A DNA stretch of 64,000 nt from Cocos nucifera. Lineage: Eukaryota; Streptophyta; Magnoliopsida; Arecales; Arecaceae. Shown here piece by piece: positions 34,464 through 47,928 of the stretch (the first letter of the stretch is position 1; the number at the start of each line of letters is the position of its first letter). Made by a program: the position numbers and the translations under genes. The notes below the pieces were generated by a model. That model ran no database searches, was not told the origin of the DNA, and saw only the letters and a list, made by a program, of their open reading frames with translations. The stretch is taken from contig QRFJ01000375.1 in assembly GCA_006176705.1 (NCBI GenBank), forward strand, positions 682,001 through 746,000, in the 5' to 3' direction.

Positions 34464-36115
34464 TCCAAGTTATATAATGTGATCTATATACATGTTTAGA
34501 TTATTTTTTAGATTATATCTAAATAATAATCTAATTTTTTAGATCTAAAAATAAAATAACATGATCGCACGGATCGTAGATTATCCTACTATAGGATTTA
34601 TCTCCTATAGTGTAGGTTGTCCTGGTACATGCTCATCTAGATTATTAAATCATAATATTTAATCATGAATAAGAGTTTAGATTACATCTAATTTGATTCC
34701 TAATTTTTTATATATTATACATAGATCTAAATTAAAACCTATAACTAATACTGTTTGTGAAATAAGCCAACCCAATTTTTGAAATAGGTCGACCCATTTG
34801 GTGAACAGTATTAAGTGGTGTTGAACCTTTCAGAACTTTGAAAAATATTTTTCGAAATGCTGAACCACAACCCTGTGCCCAAAAACTTAATTAAGAATTA
34901 AGTATGTTGAATTAGAATCTAGAATTATGAATTAAAGATTCTAAGTCATTAATCATAAAATGTGGGTTATTGGATTAGATGAATTAGGTTCATTAATTGG
35001 GTTAGACCTAAAATTAGTTAAAAAATGGGCTAATTTAGAGTAATTGATTAAATCTAATCAAATGTTGATTTAGATTAGATCAAAGACTCTTTAGACTCAA
35101 TTATAATAGTTATAGTTAGTCAAGTCCATGCCTTTAACGAAGACCAAATGGACTTGATTCGTGGCTATGCGGTCAAATTCGAAATTACTAGACTGGTTAA
35201 ATTAAAACTAATAAATCGGATGGTGTCTAAGGTAAGTCTGACAGACCAGACCAGTGATTTTTAATTGAAAGCTACTCGCATTAATTCAATCTTTGATGAG
35301 TTAATGGCATATCTCTTCCACTGATCTTACTTACCTAGCCATCCTGGTGAGTTAGATTTTGATTAGATCAATTGATGATTTGGGCTCATCCATGTCAATT
35401 AGGTAAATCGGTGTGACTGATTTAGGTGCTCCTAATGCCGGCTTTAATTAGATCCTTTTTTATCTGACTTGATGAAGTTAGTGAAAAAATCAAAATTGGC
35501 TGGTCAATTTTCTTTAAAAATGAGTTAACCAAATTCTCCAAAATTATTAGGTTCTTAAAAATGAAATAGTTATAATGATAACTAGATCATAGCCTCCAAT
35601 TAAATTGAGTGATAATGAGTCTATTAGTTTAATAATCATTGGAGGCCGAAAGGCTTGATACTTATTAACTAATAGAATTATCATTCATAATATGATAATT
35701 TGATCGTGTCTTTCTAATGGTGGTCAGGTTGATCGGCCAAAGTCAGGCCTGATCATTCGTTGGTCAAATACACCAGATATGGTCATGTTAATGGTTGGAC
35801 CTAACCAGATCTTTTCAGTGGAGGCTAAAGCCTACTGATTAGATTCCCGAGGCAAAATTAAAATACTAAAAGTTATTTAGAAAAATAATTGATTATGAAC
35901 CTATCCATAGATGCATATGGATTGATCAACTAAAGTTAGCTCATATATAGTCTATATCGATTCTAGTACCCACTAAGAAATTAAAGTAATTCCTCTAATT
36001 GAAGTTGGAGGCTACCAGTTCGTATAAAATAGTAAAAGAATCTTTAGACTAAAATCCAAGTCTTTAGGATTAATAATTCATATACTAATTAGGTTTGGTT
36101 TTTCTTAATGCAAAA
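34464..36115 (+). other. C2 leader, noncoding
   Basis: About 1.65 kb between primer site and gag. AT-rich, no useful frame, no recognised signal. Confidence 0.5.
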
Positions 36116-39100
36116 ATGACCACTATCCTGTCGCTCCAATCGTCGTTAGACAATGACAAATTAATGGAACCCAACTTCAATAGCTGATATCGAAAGTTAA
36201 AAATCGTCCTAGAGCATGAGCGGATCTTATATGTATTGACTAATCCAGCACTTGAGAAGCCAGCTCCGAACGCTAGAGGAGCGGTCCAAGATGCTTACCA
36301 AAAGTGGCTCAATGACTACACCACCGTTCGGTGCATCATGCTAGCGGCAATGAATGACGAGTTCAGCTGTAGTTCGAAAATGCCCAGCCTCACGAGATGC
36401 TTCAAATGTTGAACGACTTCTTTGGCACGTCTAACGATGTTGAGAGGCATAAGACTAATTATGCCATTTTCAATGCCTAAATAAGGAAAGGGGTCTCAGT
36501 CACCGATCATGTATTGTACATGATCGAGATGATTGAGCACCTGAATAAGTTGGGCTTTTCTCTGCACGAGCAGCTCAGAAAGGATGCAATCCTTAATTCT
36601 TTACCTAAGTCCTTCCTTCTCATCCTTACTCATTTTTGAATGATAAAGCCTGCAGTAAATTATCATGGTTTATTAGGATTACTGCAAAACTTTGAGAAGA
36701 ATTACCAGCTCCACAAAGAGACGATGAATGTACTAGAAGAGTCTTCTTCTAGTCGTCGATCCTTTAAGAAAGAAAAGAAGAACAAGAAGGTGCAGCCTTA
36801 TACCGAGACGAATGACAGGGTCAGACCAAGAAGTGCAAGCCTGACCAGAGCTAGATGGAGTGCTTCTTTTGCAAGAAGCAGAGACACTAGAAGAGAAATT
36901 ATCCTCAGTATATTGCCTCCTTGGACACGAACAGGTCGAAAAATAAGCATGCTATTGCTAGGCAAGATAATTATATGATAACACTTTGCAACTTCTCTAT
37001 ATGCAATACTACTATCTGAGTATTAAATACTGAAAGCCCTTATCATATTTGTAATTCAATATCAAATTTACAGGTCAGTAGAAGATTTGATGAAGGTGAG
37101 AGATTCCTGAATGTTAGAGATAAAAAATAAGTTTCAATTCTAGCTTTAGGAACCATGAACATTGTAATCAATTTTTATAAAGTTGTTCCTAGTGAATGTC
37201 ACTTCTGTCCAAATTTTTTATTGAATGTTATTTCTGTAGCCTTTTGGCCAAGAATAGTTATCAATTTTTAATAAAAAAAAAATTATGATATCATTTTAAA
37301 TGGTGTTATGGTTTATGTTAGATAATTGAATAACGATATTTATTTACTATCACAGCCTATTAACATGGTCCAATCCTTCGATAAATGCCCTAAATTAGAT
37401 GATATATCAAAAATCTACCTTTGGCATTATAGGCTAGGTCCTATTACTCAAGAAAAAATTCTTGAAATTGATGATTGCGAATCACTTCCAACCTGTGAGT
37501 CTGTCTTCTAGGTAAAATAACTGAATCATCTTTTACTGAAAAGGATGAGCGAGCCGGTGAACTCTTAGATCTAGTACACACTAATGTATGTGGACCCATG
37601 AGTTCAAGTGCTAGAGGTGGATATCTTTACTTTATAACATTCACAGACGACCTATCGAGGTATGGGTATGTCTATTTAATAAGTCATAAATCGAAGTCGT
37701 TTGAAATGTTCAAACTATTCCGTAATGAAATAGAAAAGCAAACTGAAAAAAGTATTAAAACTCTTCAATCTAATCAAGGAAATGATTACCTTTCCAGCCA
37801 ATTTTTGATATATCTAGGACAGAATGGAATTCTCTTCCAATTGACTCCTCTTGAAACACCACAGCATAATGATGTGTTTGAAAGGAAGAATCGAATCCTA
37901 TTGGACATGGTTCAATCCATGATGAGATTTGCTAGTCTGCCTATCTTCTTATAGGGATATGCACTCGAGTCAGCCTGTTACCTCCTAAATAGGATTTCGA
38001 GTAAGTCTGTCTCCAAAACGCCATATGAGATATGGAAAGGATGTAACCCAGTACTTCGCATCTTAGAATTTATAGATGTCCGACCTATGTCAAACATTTA
38101 GTAATGGACAAGCTTGGACCTAGGTCTGACAAGTGTTATTCTATAGGATACCCAAAAGAGACCAAAGGATATTACTTCTACCTAGCTAATGAGCAAAAGA
38201 TGTTTGTCAGCCTTAAGGCGGTCTTTTTGAAAAAATTCCAAGGTGAAGGGACTAATGCCTCTAAAGTCAAACTTGAGGAAGTTCGACAGATAGAAAAACC
38301 GACACAAGTAACTGAACCTGAACCGAATTTGATTAGATCAAATCTGAAGCCTATTAAACCTGCATCCTTAAGACGATCTGGTAGAGTACCACATCAACTG
38401 GATAGATACTATGGTTTATTGATCCGAGATGGTGATCCTATCGAACTCGATGAAAACGATGAGAATCTGATCACTTACATGGATGCAATGCAGAGATCCA
38501 ACTCTGAAAAATGGCTTGAGGCCATAAAATCCGAAATAAAGTTCATAAAGGTCAATAATGTATGGACATTGGTTGTCCCACCTGAAAAGGTAAAATTCAT
38601 AGTGTAAGTGGATCTTCAAGAGAAAAAAGAGCACAGACGAAAAGATGAAGACCTATAAAGTCCGTCTGATTGCCAAGAAGTATCATCAACGTTATGGTAT
38701 AGACTATAACAAGACGTTTTCTCCTATGATAATGCTCAAATCCATTTGGATCATGCCTGCGATAGCTGCCCATCCAGGCTATGAGATCTGATAGATGGAT
38801 GTGAAGACAGTTTTTCTGAATAAAGAGCTGGACGAAGATGTATATATGATATAATCTGAAGGATTTATATCCATAGATGAGTCTAAGATGTGCAAACTTC
38901 AAAGATCTATTTATAGATTGAAGCAAGCATCTCAGAGTTGGAACATACATTTTAATAGGACGATCAAAATGTATGGCTTCGTTAAGAATGGAGAAGAATC
39001 CTGTATATACAAATGGACTAATGGTCCAGTAGTTACATTTTTGGTATTATGGATGACATTCTCTTAATCGGAAATGATATTCCTGCATTACAAGGAATAA

Positions 39101-40010
39101 AAATCTGACTATCGTCATAGTTCTCAATGAAGGATCTGAGAGAAGCTTCCTATATTCTAGGGATGAAGATCTATAAAGATAGATCTAAAAAGTTACTTAG
39201 GTTATCCCAATTCATGTACATTAACACTATGTTGAAGAGGTTCAGCATAGAGAATTCCAAAAAGAGCTATCTATCGATAGGCCGTGAAATTTCTCTCAAA
39301 GAGATTGTCTGACAACATCTCAAAAGTGAAAGCGTATGAGTAGAATTCCATACGCTTCAATAGTGGATTCTATTATGTACGTCATGACATGTACGCGATC
39401 AAATATGGCATACTTACTAGGGGTAATGAGTAAATACCAATCTAATCCAGAAAGAACCATTGGAAGATTGTTAAAATCATCCTTAAATATTTAAAAAATA
39501 CTAAGGACCAGTGGCTTATTTATGATGAGTCAAACCCGAGACTTATTGGATTTACAGACTCCAATTTCCAATCTAATCACGATGATAGCAAAAATGTGTC
39601 GAGGTATGTGTTTACCTTAATGGTGGTATTGTCAGTTGTAAGAGTTCCAAGCAGCATATTATGGCCGACTCAATTCGCAAGGTGGAATATGTCGCTGCAT
39701 CAGATGCTGCCAAAGAAGCGGTGTGACTGAGAAAATTCATCACAGAGCTCAAAATAGTACCCTCCCTTGATGGTCTGGTTTATTCTACTACGACAACTTT
39801 AGAGCCATTGCTCAGGTGAAGAAATCAAAGACACCAACGAACGAAATATATTTTGCGCCACTACCACCTTATCCGAAAGATCGTGGATCAAGATGACGTC
39901 AATCTTCAGAAGATCAATGAGAAGGAGAATCTGGCCGACCCATTCACTAAAGCTATTACAGTAAAGAAGTTCGACGAATTCAACCAATTGACTTTAGTCC
40001 AAGTGGCAGA
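36116..40010 (+). pseudogene. C2 gag-pol remnant
   Basis: Gag begins with MTTILSLQSSLDNDKLMEPN at 36116 and includes NKLGFSLHEQLRKDAI. KVYLWH-type pre-integrase is at ~37420, integrase from ~37560 (YFITFTDDLSRYGYVYLI, then LLDMVQSMMRF), LGPRSDKCYSIGYPKETKGY at ~38110, RT ~38620-39350 and RNase H ~39530-40000. A small deletion removes bases from the YVDD active-site codons near 39045. There are many frameshifts and stops. Confidence 0.85.
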
Positions 40011-40011
40011 T

Positions 40012-42466
40012 TATTGAAAATAGTATTCTAAAATCAATCGTCATCATACTATTTCTTATACTTGTATATAAATTATTAATAAATAAAATTTATTTTAATA
40101 TTTTACCATCATAAAATCTCACATCTTCTAATGAACTCCTGTGTTATGATGATATCCTTAGGACTATTTAGAACTGACGAAGGAAGATTTGTCGTTTAAT
40201 CTTTAAATCTGTTCGCGACCAAATGATACGTTATTACCAAGAATGACAATGTTTATCGAGTATAGATTTTGATTGTCCTCTTAATCAAGAAGTATGCGAT
40301 ACTGGTATGGCATGCAGGTGAGATATAGAGGTACATCTATACTGAACGTGATCATCTCTGAAGCTTTTCTATTGTCAAGATTTGCTCTGGTGGAATATGG
40401 ATATAAGTGTCTCTCTGATCTGAGATCACCACAGTGACTTCCAAGCAACTCACTGTGCTTTGATGCTGGACTACTTAAATTTCTAATTTAGTAATGAAAG
40501 ATTTCTAAGCACAATCAAGTACTTGAGAAGTCGGTGCATGCATCAAGATGGGATTAACCACTCCTAATTTCAAGAGCTGTATTAAATTATGTTTCAATTT
40601 GGCAAATCCTTAGCCTTGATAGTCCTAGTAAGGAGTCACGAAACTAATTGCTTTGATACATGATTTAGATGTACTTATCAGGGTTGACAGTTTAACTCTA
40701 AATCATTCTATACACAGAGGTCAAAGGTATAAATTATGTAATAACCATATTCACGTAGATTTTGAGTGTTGCGATTGCAACTACTCGACCTATCCGGATG
40801 TCGGGTACCATTGCTAGATAGTCACTTTGATTAGTACAAAAAATTATTTCTTTACTACCGACTTAAGTTCGAACCTATGGGGTCACACACTAGAGATTTC
40901 TATCTAATCTGATGGGTAGTGAAGAGTCCCACTGGACTGGGACTCTTCAACTGACAGTCTTACTGCATTAGGACTCTAAGTTCTGATTGTCTGGGACTCT
41001 GTGATTAAAAGTTCCACTAGACTGGGACTCTTCGACCAAGAATCTTACTGCTTTGAAACTCTGAGACCTCCTTATCTGGAACTCTATGATTGAGAGTATG
41101 GACTCCGTGATCACGAGTTCCATTCATTTCGAACACTGAGATCAAGAGTTCCACTGATTTAGGACTCTTCGATCAAAAGTTTTATTTTGATGGGACTATA
41201 TTATCCGGATATCCACTGGATTTGGACTCTGTATTTATGAGAGATTTAATTAATGATTTGATCACTAATTAACTCAATTTGATTGAATAATTATTTTTGG
41301 ATCAAATCTAATTGAATTAGATTCAATTGGGTTTGATCCGATTAGGTTATCAGATGATCTATCACCGAGGAAGTATGATCGCTGATTTGATCAAGGATTG
41401 GGCTTATTTAATTCCTGATTTGATTAGGATTTAATTGAGCCTAATTAAGCCTAAATGAATTAGATTTAATCTGGTCTAACTAGATCTAACTAATTTAGAT
41501 TGGGTTGGTTCAATTAGATGAATAATTATGAGACTAGTTTGACCTAATCTTTCATTAGCCACCTCATCCTCTTTGCGCCATTTTTTTCTCCATGAGAAAA
41601 ATGTTCTTGTGAATTATTTTTCATGCAAAAGAAGGCTTGCGCCCTCTCTTCTCACGTCCTAAATGGATGGACTTGATCTGGTTGCAATTTGAATTCAAAT
41701 GAGATTTGAATTTAAATAACAAACCGCTTCATCCTAACTCTTCCACATGCCACCTTGACTTTGCGTCCTCTATAAAATTCCTAGAATTTTTTATGGATGC
41801 AAGATTTTTTAAGACTCCTCTTCTCTAGTTTGTGAGTCCTTCCACAGCCTTAAAAAAATTTAAAAAAAAAATTGAGAAAAAACATTGGGAGAGAAAACTA
41901 GGCACCAAGGTTTGAGTGTTGTACTGCCCTAAATCTTGATCTAAGATTTCTATTCTGATTTTACAAGATCTGAGTGTCAGATCTTTGTGAGATTTTTTTG
42001 AGTACTTCCTCATCCTCTCTTCTGCATATCCTATTGATCCAGAGCATCCAAAATTTCGATGAAGGAAGATCAAAATTATTCGATCAGATATAGCTGTCAT
42101 GAGCATTTTTCATTGAGCTAGCACACGGAAGAAGTCGATCGGGATCAGAATCTCATATGGATCATCCATGGAAGCCAAATACGTGTGTGGCTGCATTGTG
42201 ACGATCAGATCTACCTAGTGTTCACATCAATGGTGACTTAATTATGAAGATCATCTACCCGTGCAAGATAACGTGATCTAAACACATAATATAGTAAAAA
42301 TGTTTTACCATTCATTAATTGCATGCACATATATTTCATACTAGATCCTGATATTGTAGGGTTTATAGATCAGATCTATAGCTTTTTAAAATTAATTAGA
42401 TTAATTTTTATTTCTATTATAATTATTTTTTAAAAAAAAATCAAAAGTAGAACTAAAAATCCTGCA
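40012..42466 (+). repeat. C2 3' LTR (2455 bp)
   Basis: Starts TATTGAAAATAG after AGTCCAAGTGGCAGAT (polypurine tract region, 39997-40011) and ends AATCCTGCA. It carries the same 31-bp repeat region (~40925-41235) and TATA box (41771-41778) as the 5' LTR. Confidence 0.85.
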
Positions 42467-43150
42467 TGCTTTCCAGCATCAACGGTTCTTCGAAGACTTA
42501 AAAAAGTATCTAATATCCCCACCATTACTCATAAAATCAAAGGTGGAAGAAATATTATATCTCTATATAGCTACATCAATGAAAGCAGTCAGTTCAGTCC
42601 TTATCAGAAAAGACGAGAACTGAATTCAATGACGTATTTACTATACCAGTAAGGTGCTTCACAATGTCGAGATCCGATACTCAAAGATGGAGAAAATAAT
42701 CTACATCCTGCTCATATCAACCTAACGACTCTGGCCATACTTTCAAGCTCACTCGTACTAATAGATCAACCATTGAAGATGATCTTACACCGACCAAATA
42801 CTTCCGATCGAATGACAAAATGAACAATCAAACTCAGTGAATTCAACATCTAATATCATCTACAACCATTAATGAAGACTCAAGTATTAGCCAACTTTAT
42901 CACCGAATGCATCGTATTCAATGATAAATTAGAACAAAAATCCAATGATGAGTCGAAAAAAGGTGAAAGCTCTGCGGCCGAACCTAACTTGGCATGGATA
43001 CTTTATATTGATGGAGTATCCAATGCCCAAGGAAGCGGAACCAACCTCATCCTCCCTAATTCTGAAGGGACTGCCACCGAATATGCCCTTCATTTTAATT
43101 TTAAAGCATCAAATAATCAAATCAAATACGAAGCATTGTTAGCCGGCATA
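42467..43150 (+). pseudogene. T4 RT end and RNase H, right of C2
   Basis: FEDLKKYLISPPLL resumes the RT-RNase H connection. The second RNase H follows at ~42985 (LAWILYIDGVSNAQGSGTNL, then YALHFNFKASNNQIKYEALL). The match to T4 stops at about 43150, where Athila-type sequence begins. Confidence 0.8.
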
Positions 43151-46100
43151 TGCAAAACTTTTGAAAAAATTGTGCACCCAGAAATATAAAGCTCGATCAC
43201 AACTCCCGAAGAAAGTTTGCCTCACCAAACAGGCTAGCTCTGTCTTCTAGCATGCTACCCCTCTAAAGCTTAAAGATCCAAGTGCCCCTATTATTTCCTG
43301 CATTATAGAAAATTTTCACATTGAACAAGCTCTCCTAGACCTAGGGGCAAGTGTGAATTTTTTACCTAATTCGGTATATGAACTCTTTGGATTTGAAGAA
43401 CTGAAACCCATGACAGTTACCTTGCAATTAGCTGATAGATCAATTAAGATATCATGTGGGATGCTCGAGGATACTTTGGCCAAGGCAGATGAGTTTTATT
43501 TTTTGGTTGATTTTTTAGTCCTCGACATGGAACTGAGTAGCAACCCAAGATAAATTTTCATTATCTTGGGTAGATCCTTCCTAGCTACGGCAAATGCATG
43601 CATCAATTGTAGGATAGGAGTCATGGATGTATCATTTGAAAATAAAAAGCTGAGACTAAATGTATTTGGCGCATCTCAAGGACCATCAATAGATAGTTAC
43701 TTCAAAATAAATACATTCTAGGACATCATAGAGGAAGCAATATCAACGATTTTTGCACATAATTTCCTAGACACCCACTTTGCAATGAATGACTGTAATA
43801 TGGAGAGAGGTAGCAAAGAAGTGAACACTCTAGTTGACATACCAGATGCTAAAACCACTCCCTCTTAGATAATCAAGTATGAGCCATTGCCCACATTAGG
43901 CAATACACCCACAGCCCCATCATTAGAATCACCACCTACGCCAGAATTGAAGCCTCTTCCGACTACACTCAAGTATGTGTTCCTAGGATCAAATGACACC
44001 CTTCTGGTGATCATTGCATCAGACTTAACCTTAGATCAGGAAGCACAATTAGTTGGTGTTCTAAAAGAATATAAAGAGGCTATTGGTTGGTCCATTGCCA
44101 ATTTAAAAGAAATTAACCCCTCCATTTATATGCACCACATTCATCACAAGGCAGATGCCAAACCCCATCAAGACATGCAGAGGAGATTGAACCCAAACAT
44201 GCGGAAAGTAGTAAAGAAAGAGGTGGTAAAATGATTAGATGTCGGAATCATCTAGCCCATATCCAACAATAAATGGGTCAATCCCACCCAAGTAGTACCT
44301 AAATAATCTGATATTACTATGGTGGAGAATGAAGAAGGTGAATTGCTTCCCACTCGCACATCTGGTTGGCAAGTGTACATTGACTATAGGAAACTAAATG
44401 CTGTTACTAGGAAGGACCATTTTTCATTATCCTTTATCGATCAAATCCTAGAACGACTAGTGGGTCAATATTTTTTTTATTTTCTAGATGATTATTCAGG
44501 GTACAATCAAGTACCTGTATTTCTAGATGATCAAGAAAAGATCACCTTTACTTGCCTCTATGGCACCTTTGCTTTTCGATGTACGCCATTCGGACTCAGC
44601 AATGCACCGGCTATATTTCAACGATGCATCTTGGCCATTTTTTCGGATATGGTGGATAAATATCTCAAAATTTTCATGGATGATTTCTCTATATTTGAAA
44701 CCACCTTTGAGGATTATCTCCATAATCTCCCTAAAGTCCTTAAGTGCTGTAGGAAGATAAATCTAGTCTTAAGTTGGAAAAAAAGCCATTTTATAGTTTG
44801 AGAAGAAATCGTATTAGGATATTATTTCTGAAAGAGGGATTGAGGTAAATAAAGCCAAAATCGAGGTCATCTCAAAACTACCACCCCCTACTTTGATTCG
44901 ATAAATACGATTTTTCTTAAATCACGCTGGATTTTATAGACGCTTTATCAAAGATTTTAGCAAGATATCGAGATCTTTATGTAATTTATTGGCCAAAGAT
45001 ACACCATTTATCTTTGATGAAGAATGTCTGCAAGCCTTCCATATGTTAAGAACAGCCCTAACAATAACACCCATAATAAAACCGCCTGATTGATCCTTCC
45101 CATTCGAAATCATGTGTGATGCTTCCAATTTTGCAATAGGAGTTGTCTTAGATCAAAGAATAAACAAGCAACCACATGTAATCTACTATACTAGCAAAAC
45201 TCTTTCCGATGCATAATTGAACTACACCACAACAGAAAAAGAGCTACTAGCGGTAGTATTCGCCTTTGAAAAATTTTGTTCATATCTATAGGGTCTAAGG
45301 TTCTAGTGTATTCTGATCATGCGGCTCTAAAACATTTGCTCTCAAAAAAAAATACTAAATCACGATTGATCAAATGGATCCTTCTGCTCCAAGAATTTAA
45401 TCTAGAAATTCGAGATAAAAAGAACTCTGAAAATGTGGTAGCTGACCACATTTCTAGAATTTTAATTGATCACATGATGGGTACAGATAAGGTCAAGGAT
45501 AAATTTCCTGATAAACAACTTTTTGCCACCTTCTCTGATCAAATTCCATGGTTTGCCCATATCATTAACTATTTGGCAACAAGGCAAGTTCCTCTCCATT
45601 GGACAAAACAAGAAAAGAATCGATTTTTTTCATAGGTCAAACATTATTATTGAGAGGAACCCGAATTGTTCAAACATTGTCCTGATCAAGTTATTCGACA
45701 CTGTGTCCCTAAGAGTGAGTATCAAAGTATACTTACCTTTTATCACTCTCATGCATGCAAGGGACACTTCAGTGGAAAGAAAACAGCCCAAAAGTGCTAC
45801 AAAGTGGATTTTACTAGCCAACATTGTTTAAAGATGCATACAAATTCTACCATAAGTGCTTATGTTGTCAACAAATAGGGAACATTTCCATGAAAAATAT
45901 GATGCCCCTATCCCCCATTTTAGTCATGAAAGTTTTCGATGTTTGGGGAATTGACTTCATGGGACCCTTTCCTTCCTCTTTTGGATACGAGTATATACTA
46001 GTTGCGGTTGATTACGTATCCAAATGGGTGAAAGCCATGGCAACCCGAACCAATGATCATAAGACTGTGATCAAGTTTATTCAGTAGAACAGTCTAAGTC

Positions 46101-46865
46101 AATTCGGTTGCCCAAGAGCCATTATTAGTGACAGAGATGCACACTTCATGAATAGGCACTTTGAAAGTTTAATGAAGAAATACGAAATCACTCACAAAGT
46201 TGCCATGCCATACAACCCTCAAATTAGCGGCCAAGTAGAAGTCTCTAATAAGAAGATCAAACGAATTCTCAAGAAGATGGTTAGGCCAGATCAAAAAAAT
46301 TGGTCTTCGATGATGCATTATGGGCCTACCGCACCGCATACAGGACACCGATAGGAATGTCTCCTTACCGACTCATGTTTGGAAAAGCCTATCACTTGCC
46401 AGTAGAGCTAGAACACCGTGCATTTTGGGCTATAAAGCAATTCAATTTTAACATGAAAGATGTGGATGGTAATAGGAGATTATAATTGAACGAATTAGAA
46501 AAGCTATGCAATAAAGCATATGAGAATTCACGAATCTATAAGGCTCGAACTAAGGCTTATCTTATAAGGCTCGAACTAAGGCTTATCTTGATAAATACAT
46601 TTTACAAAAAATATTCAAACCTAATCAAAAAGAATAGCTTTATAATTCGAGGTTGCGATTATTTTTCGGTAAACTCCGCTCACATTGGGATGGACCATAC
46701 ATTGTGATTCAGGTGTTCTCTCATAGAGCAGTGGAAATCAAAGATCCTAAATAGGGAAGCACCTTTAAAGTGAATGGTCAACGATTGAAACATTATGTGG
46801 ATGGAATTAAAGATGATGAGCAAGTTGATTCAATTGAATTATGGGACCCCATCTATATATGAAAC
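43150..46865 (+). pseudogene. T5 protease-RT-RNase H-integrase
   Basis: LCTQKYKARSQLPKKVCLT marks the gag-protease junction. The protease has ALLDLGASVNFLPNSVYELF (43330-43390), with LG in place of the usual DTG-type centre as in Athila relatives. RT: YIDYRKLNAVTRKDHFSL (~44370), FMDDFSIF (~44676). Integrase: GIDFMGPFPSSFGYEY (~45950), ISDRDAHFMNRHF (~46125), SGQVEVSN (~46225), so the acidic triad is kept. Pieces from 43353 through 45666 stay in one register with stops; frameshifts occur near 45820 and 46290, and a 26-bp duplication at 46537-46588. Confidence 0.88.
46537..46588 (+). repeat. 26-bp perfect tandem duplication in T5 integrase
   Basis: The 26 bases starting TATAAGGCTCGAACTAAGG at 46537 are repeated at 46563. 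Because 26 is not divisible by three the frame is shifted. Confidence 0.95.
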
Positions 46866-47928
46866 TGAGCATAGTCTAACTGAAGATGTTAAACTTAGCG
46901 CTTGTTGGGAGGCAACCCAGTGTATGCAATTTTTTTAGTTTCTTTTCATTTTGTAGGAATCTCTGCGAAAGACAATTAGCCAAGTTGAATCTCCATAGTA
47001 AAGTGGATGGATAATGATATTAATCAAGTTGGGGGGAGCCATGTTTATGCTAGCTGGAGTCTAGGACACACCACCCAATAATGAAGGATCTCTCAACAAT
47101 GAATGTACACATCAAACTCAGATGGTATCCTTTTTTTATTATATTTTATTTTGATTATATTATGATTCTCTTCTTCCATTGGAGATAATGAAAATTAAGA
47201 TTAGAGGGAGAATAACTAATTTTAAATTTGAGTGAGTCCTCAAGTATGATTTAAAATAATTAGCTTTATATATCCAAACTTTGTTTTGATTAAAGTTAAT
47301 TAGGCATCCTAATTGATGAATAATTAATGGTTTAGATAATTTTAAAGATACTAAGAAGTAAATTATTAAGAAAATCCAATGAATTGGATGAAAAGATCAA
47401 AATGTGCAAAAATTTTTCTTAGAATCTGCTAAAAAAATATTGATTTTTCATCAAGTAACCAGATCTCATTGCCTAAGCAAGCAATGATATTCGCATCAAA
47501 AAATAGATAATATAAATTAAAAAAAAAATTAGCATTGTCTTACTAAATAACTGAACTCCTTCGTCTGAGTAAGCATTGTAGTTCACGTCAAAAAATGAGG
47601 ATACAAGAAATTAATTTTTTTTTAAAAAAAGATGGATAATAAGAAAACTAAATTGTAAAAAGACAATATATCCATCTCATATTAAATTGGAGGATTTAAA
47701 GAGTAAAGTGAAAAGTTGGTGAAAAAAAATCTCTAAAAGTTTCTATGACTAATACTCAACTACTAACTGGATCGAATTAATAATCCGATGATGTACCTCT
47801 TAAATGATGTAGCCGAGTATCAACTGTCTTTAGGAATGTCTAGACTAACTTTTAATTCAAGACCGAGTCGGTAGATATTGCTAATTTATCTACTTTACTC
47901 GAGGACGAGTAAAGTTCAAGTTAAGAGA
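46866..47928 (+). other. T5 3' noncoding region
   Basis: Includes TTGGGAGGCAACCCAG at ~46904, common just after Athila integrase, and TTGGGGGGAG at ~47030. A purine-rich run GTTAAGAGATA ends at 47928 before the LTR. No env-like gene was seen. Confidence 0.6.

Larger units (their letters stand above)
31914..42466 (+). mobile_element. C2: copia element with ~2.5 kb LTRs inserted in T4
   Basis: 5' LTR 31914-34449, tRNA-Met primer site, long leader, gag, protease, integrase, RT, RNase H, polypurine tract, 3' LTR 40012-42466. RT sequence of T4 resumes just after it. A clean target duplication was not found at these edges. It belongs to the same family as C3. Confidence 0.85.

Noticed and set aside
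31909..42471. Target-site duplication for C2
   Set aside because: Five bases left (TAAAT) and right (TGCTT) of the chosen edges do not match; small edge deletions may have removed it.
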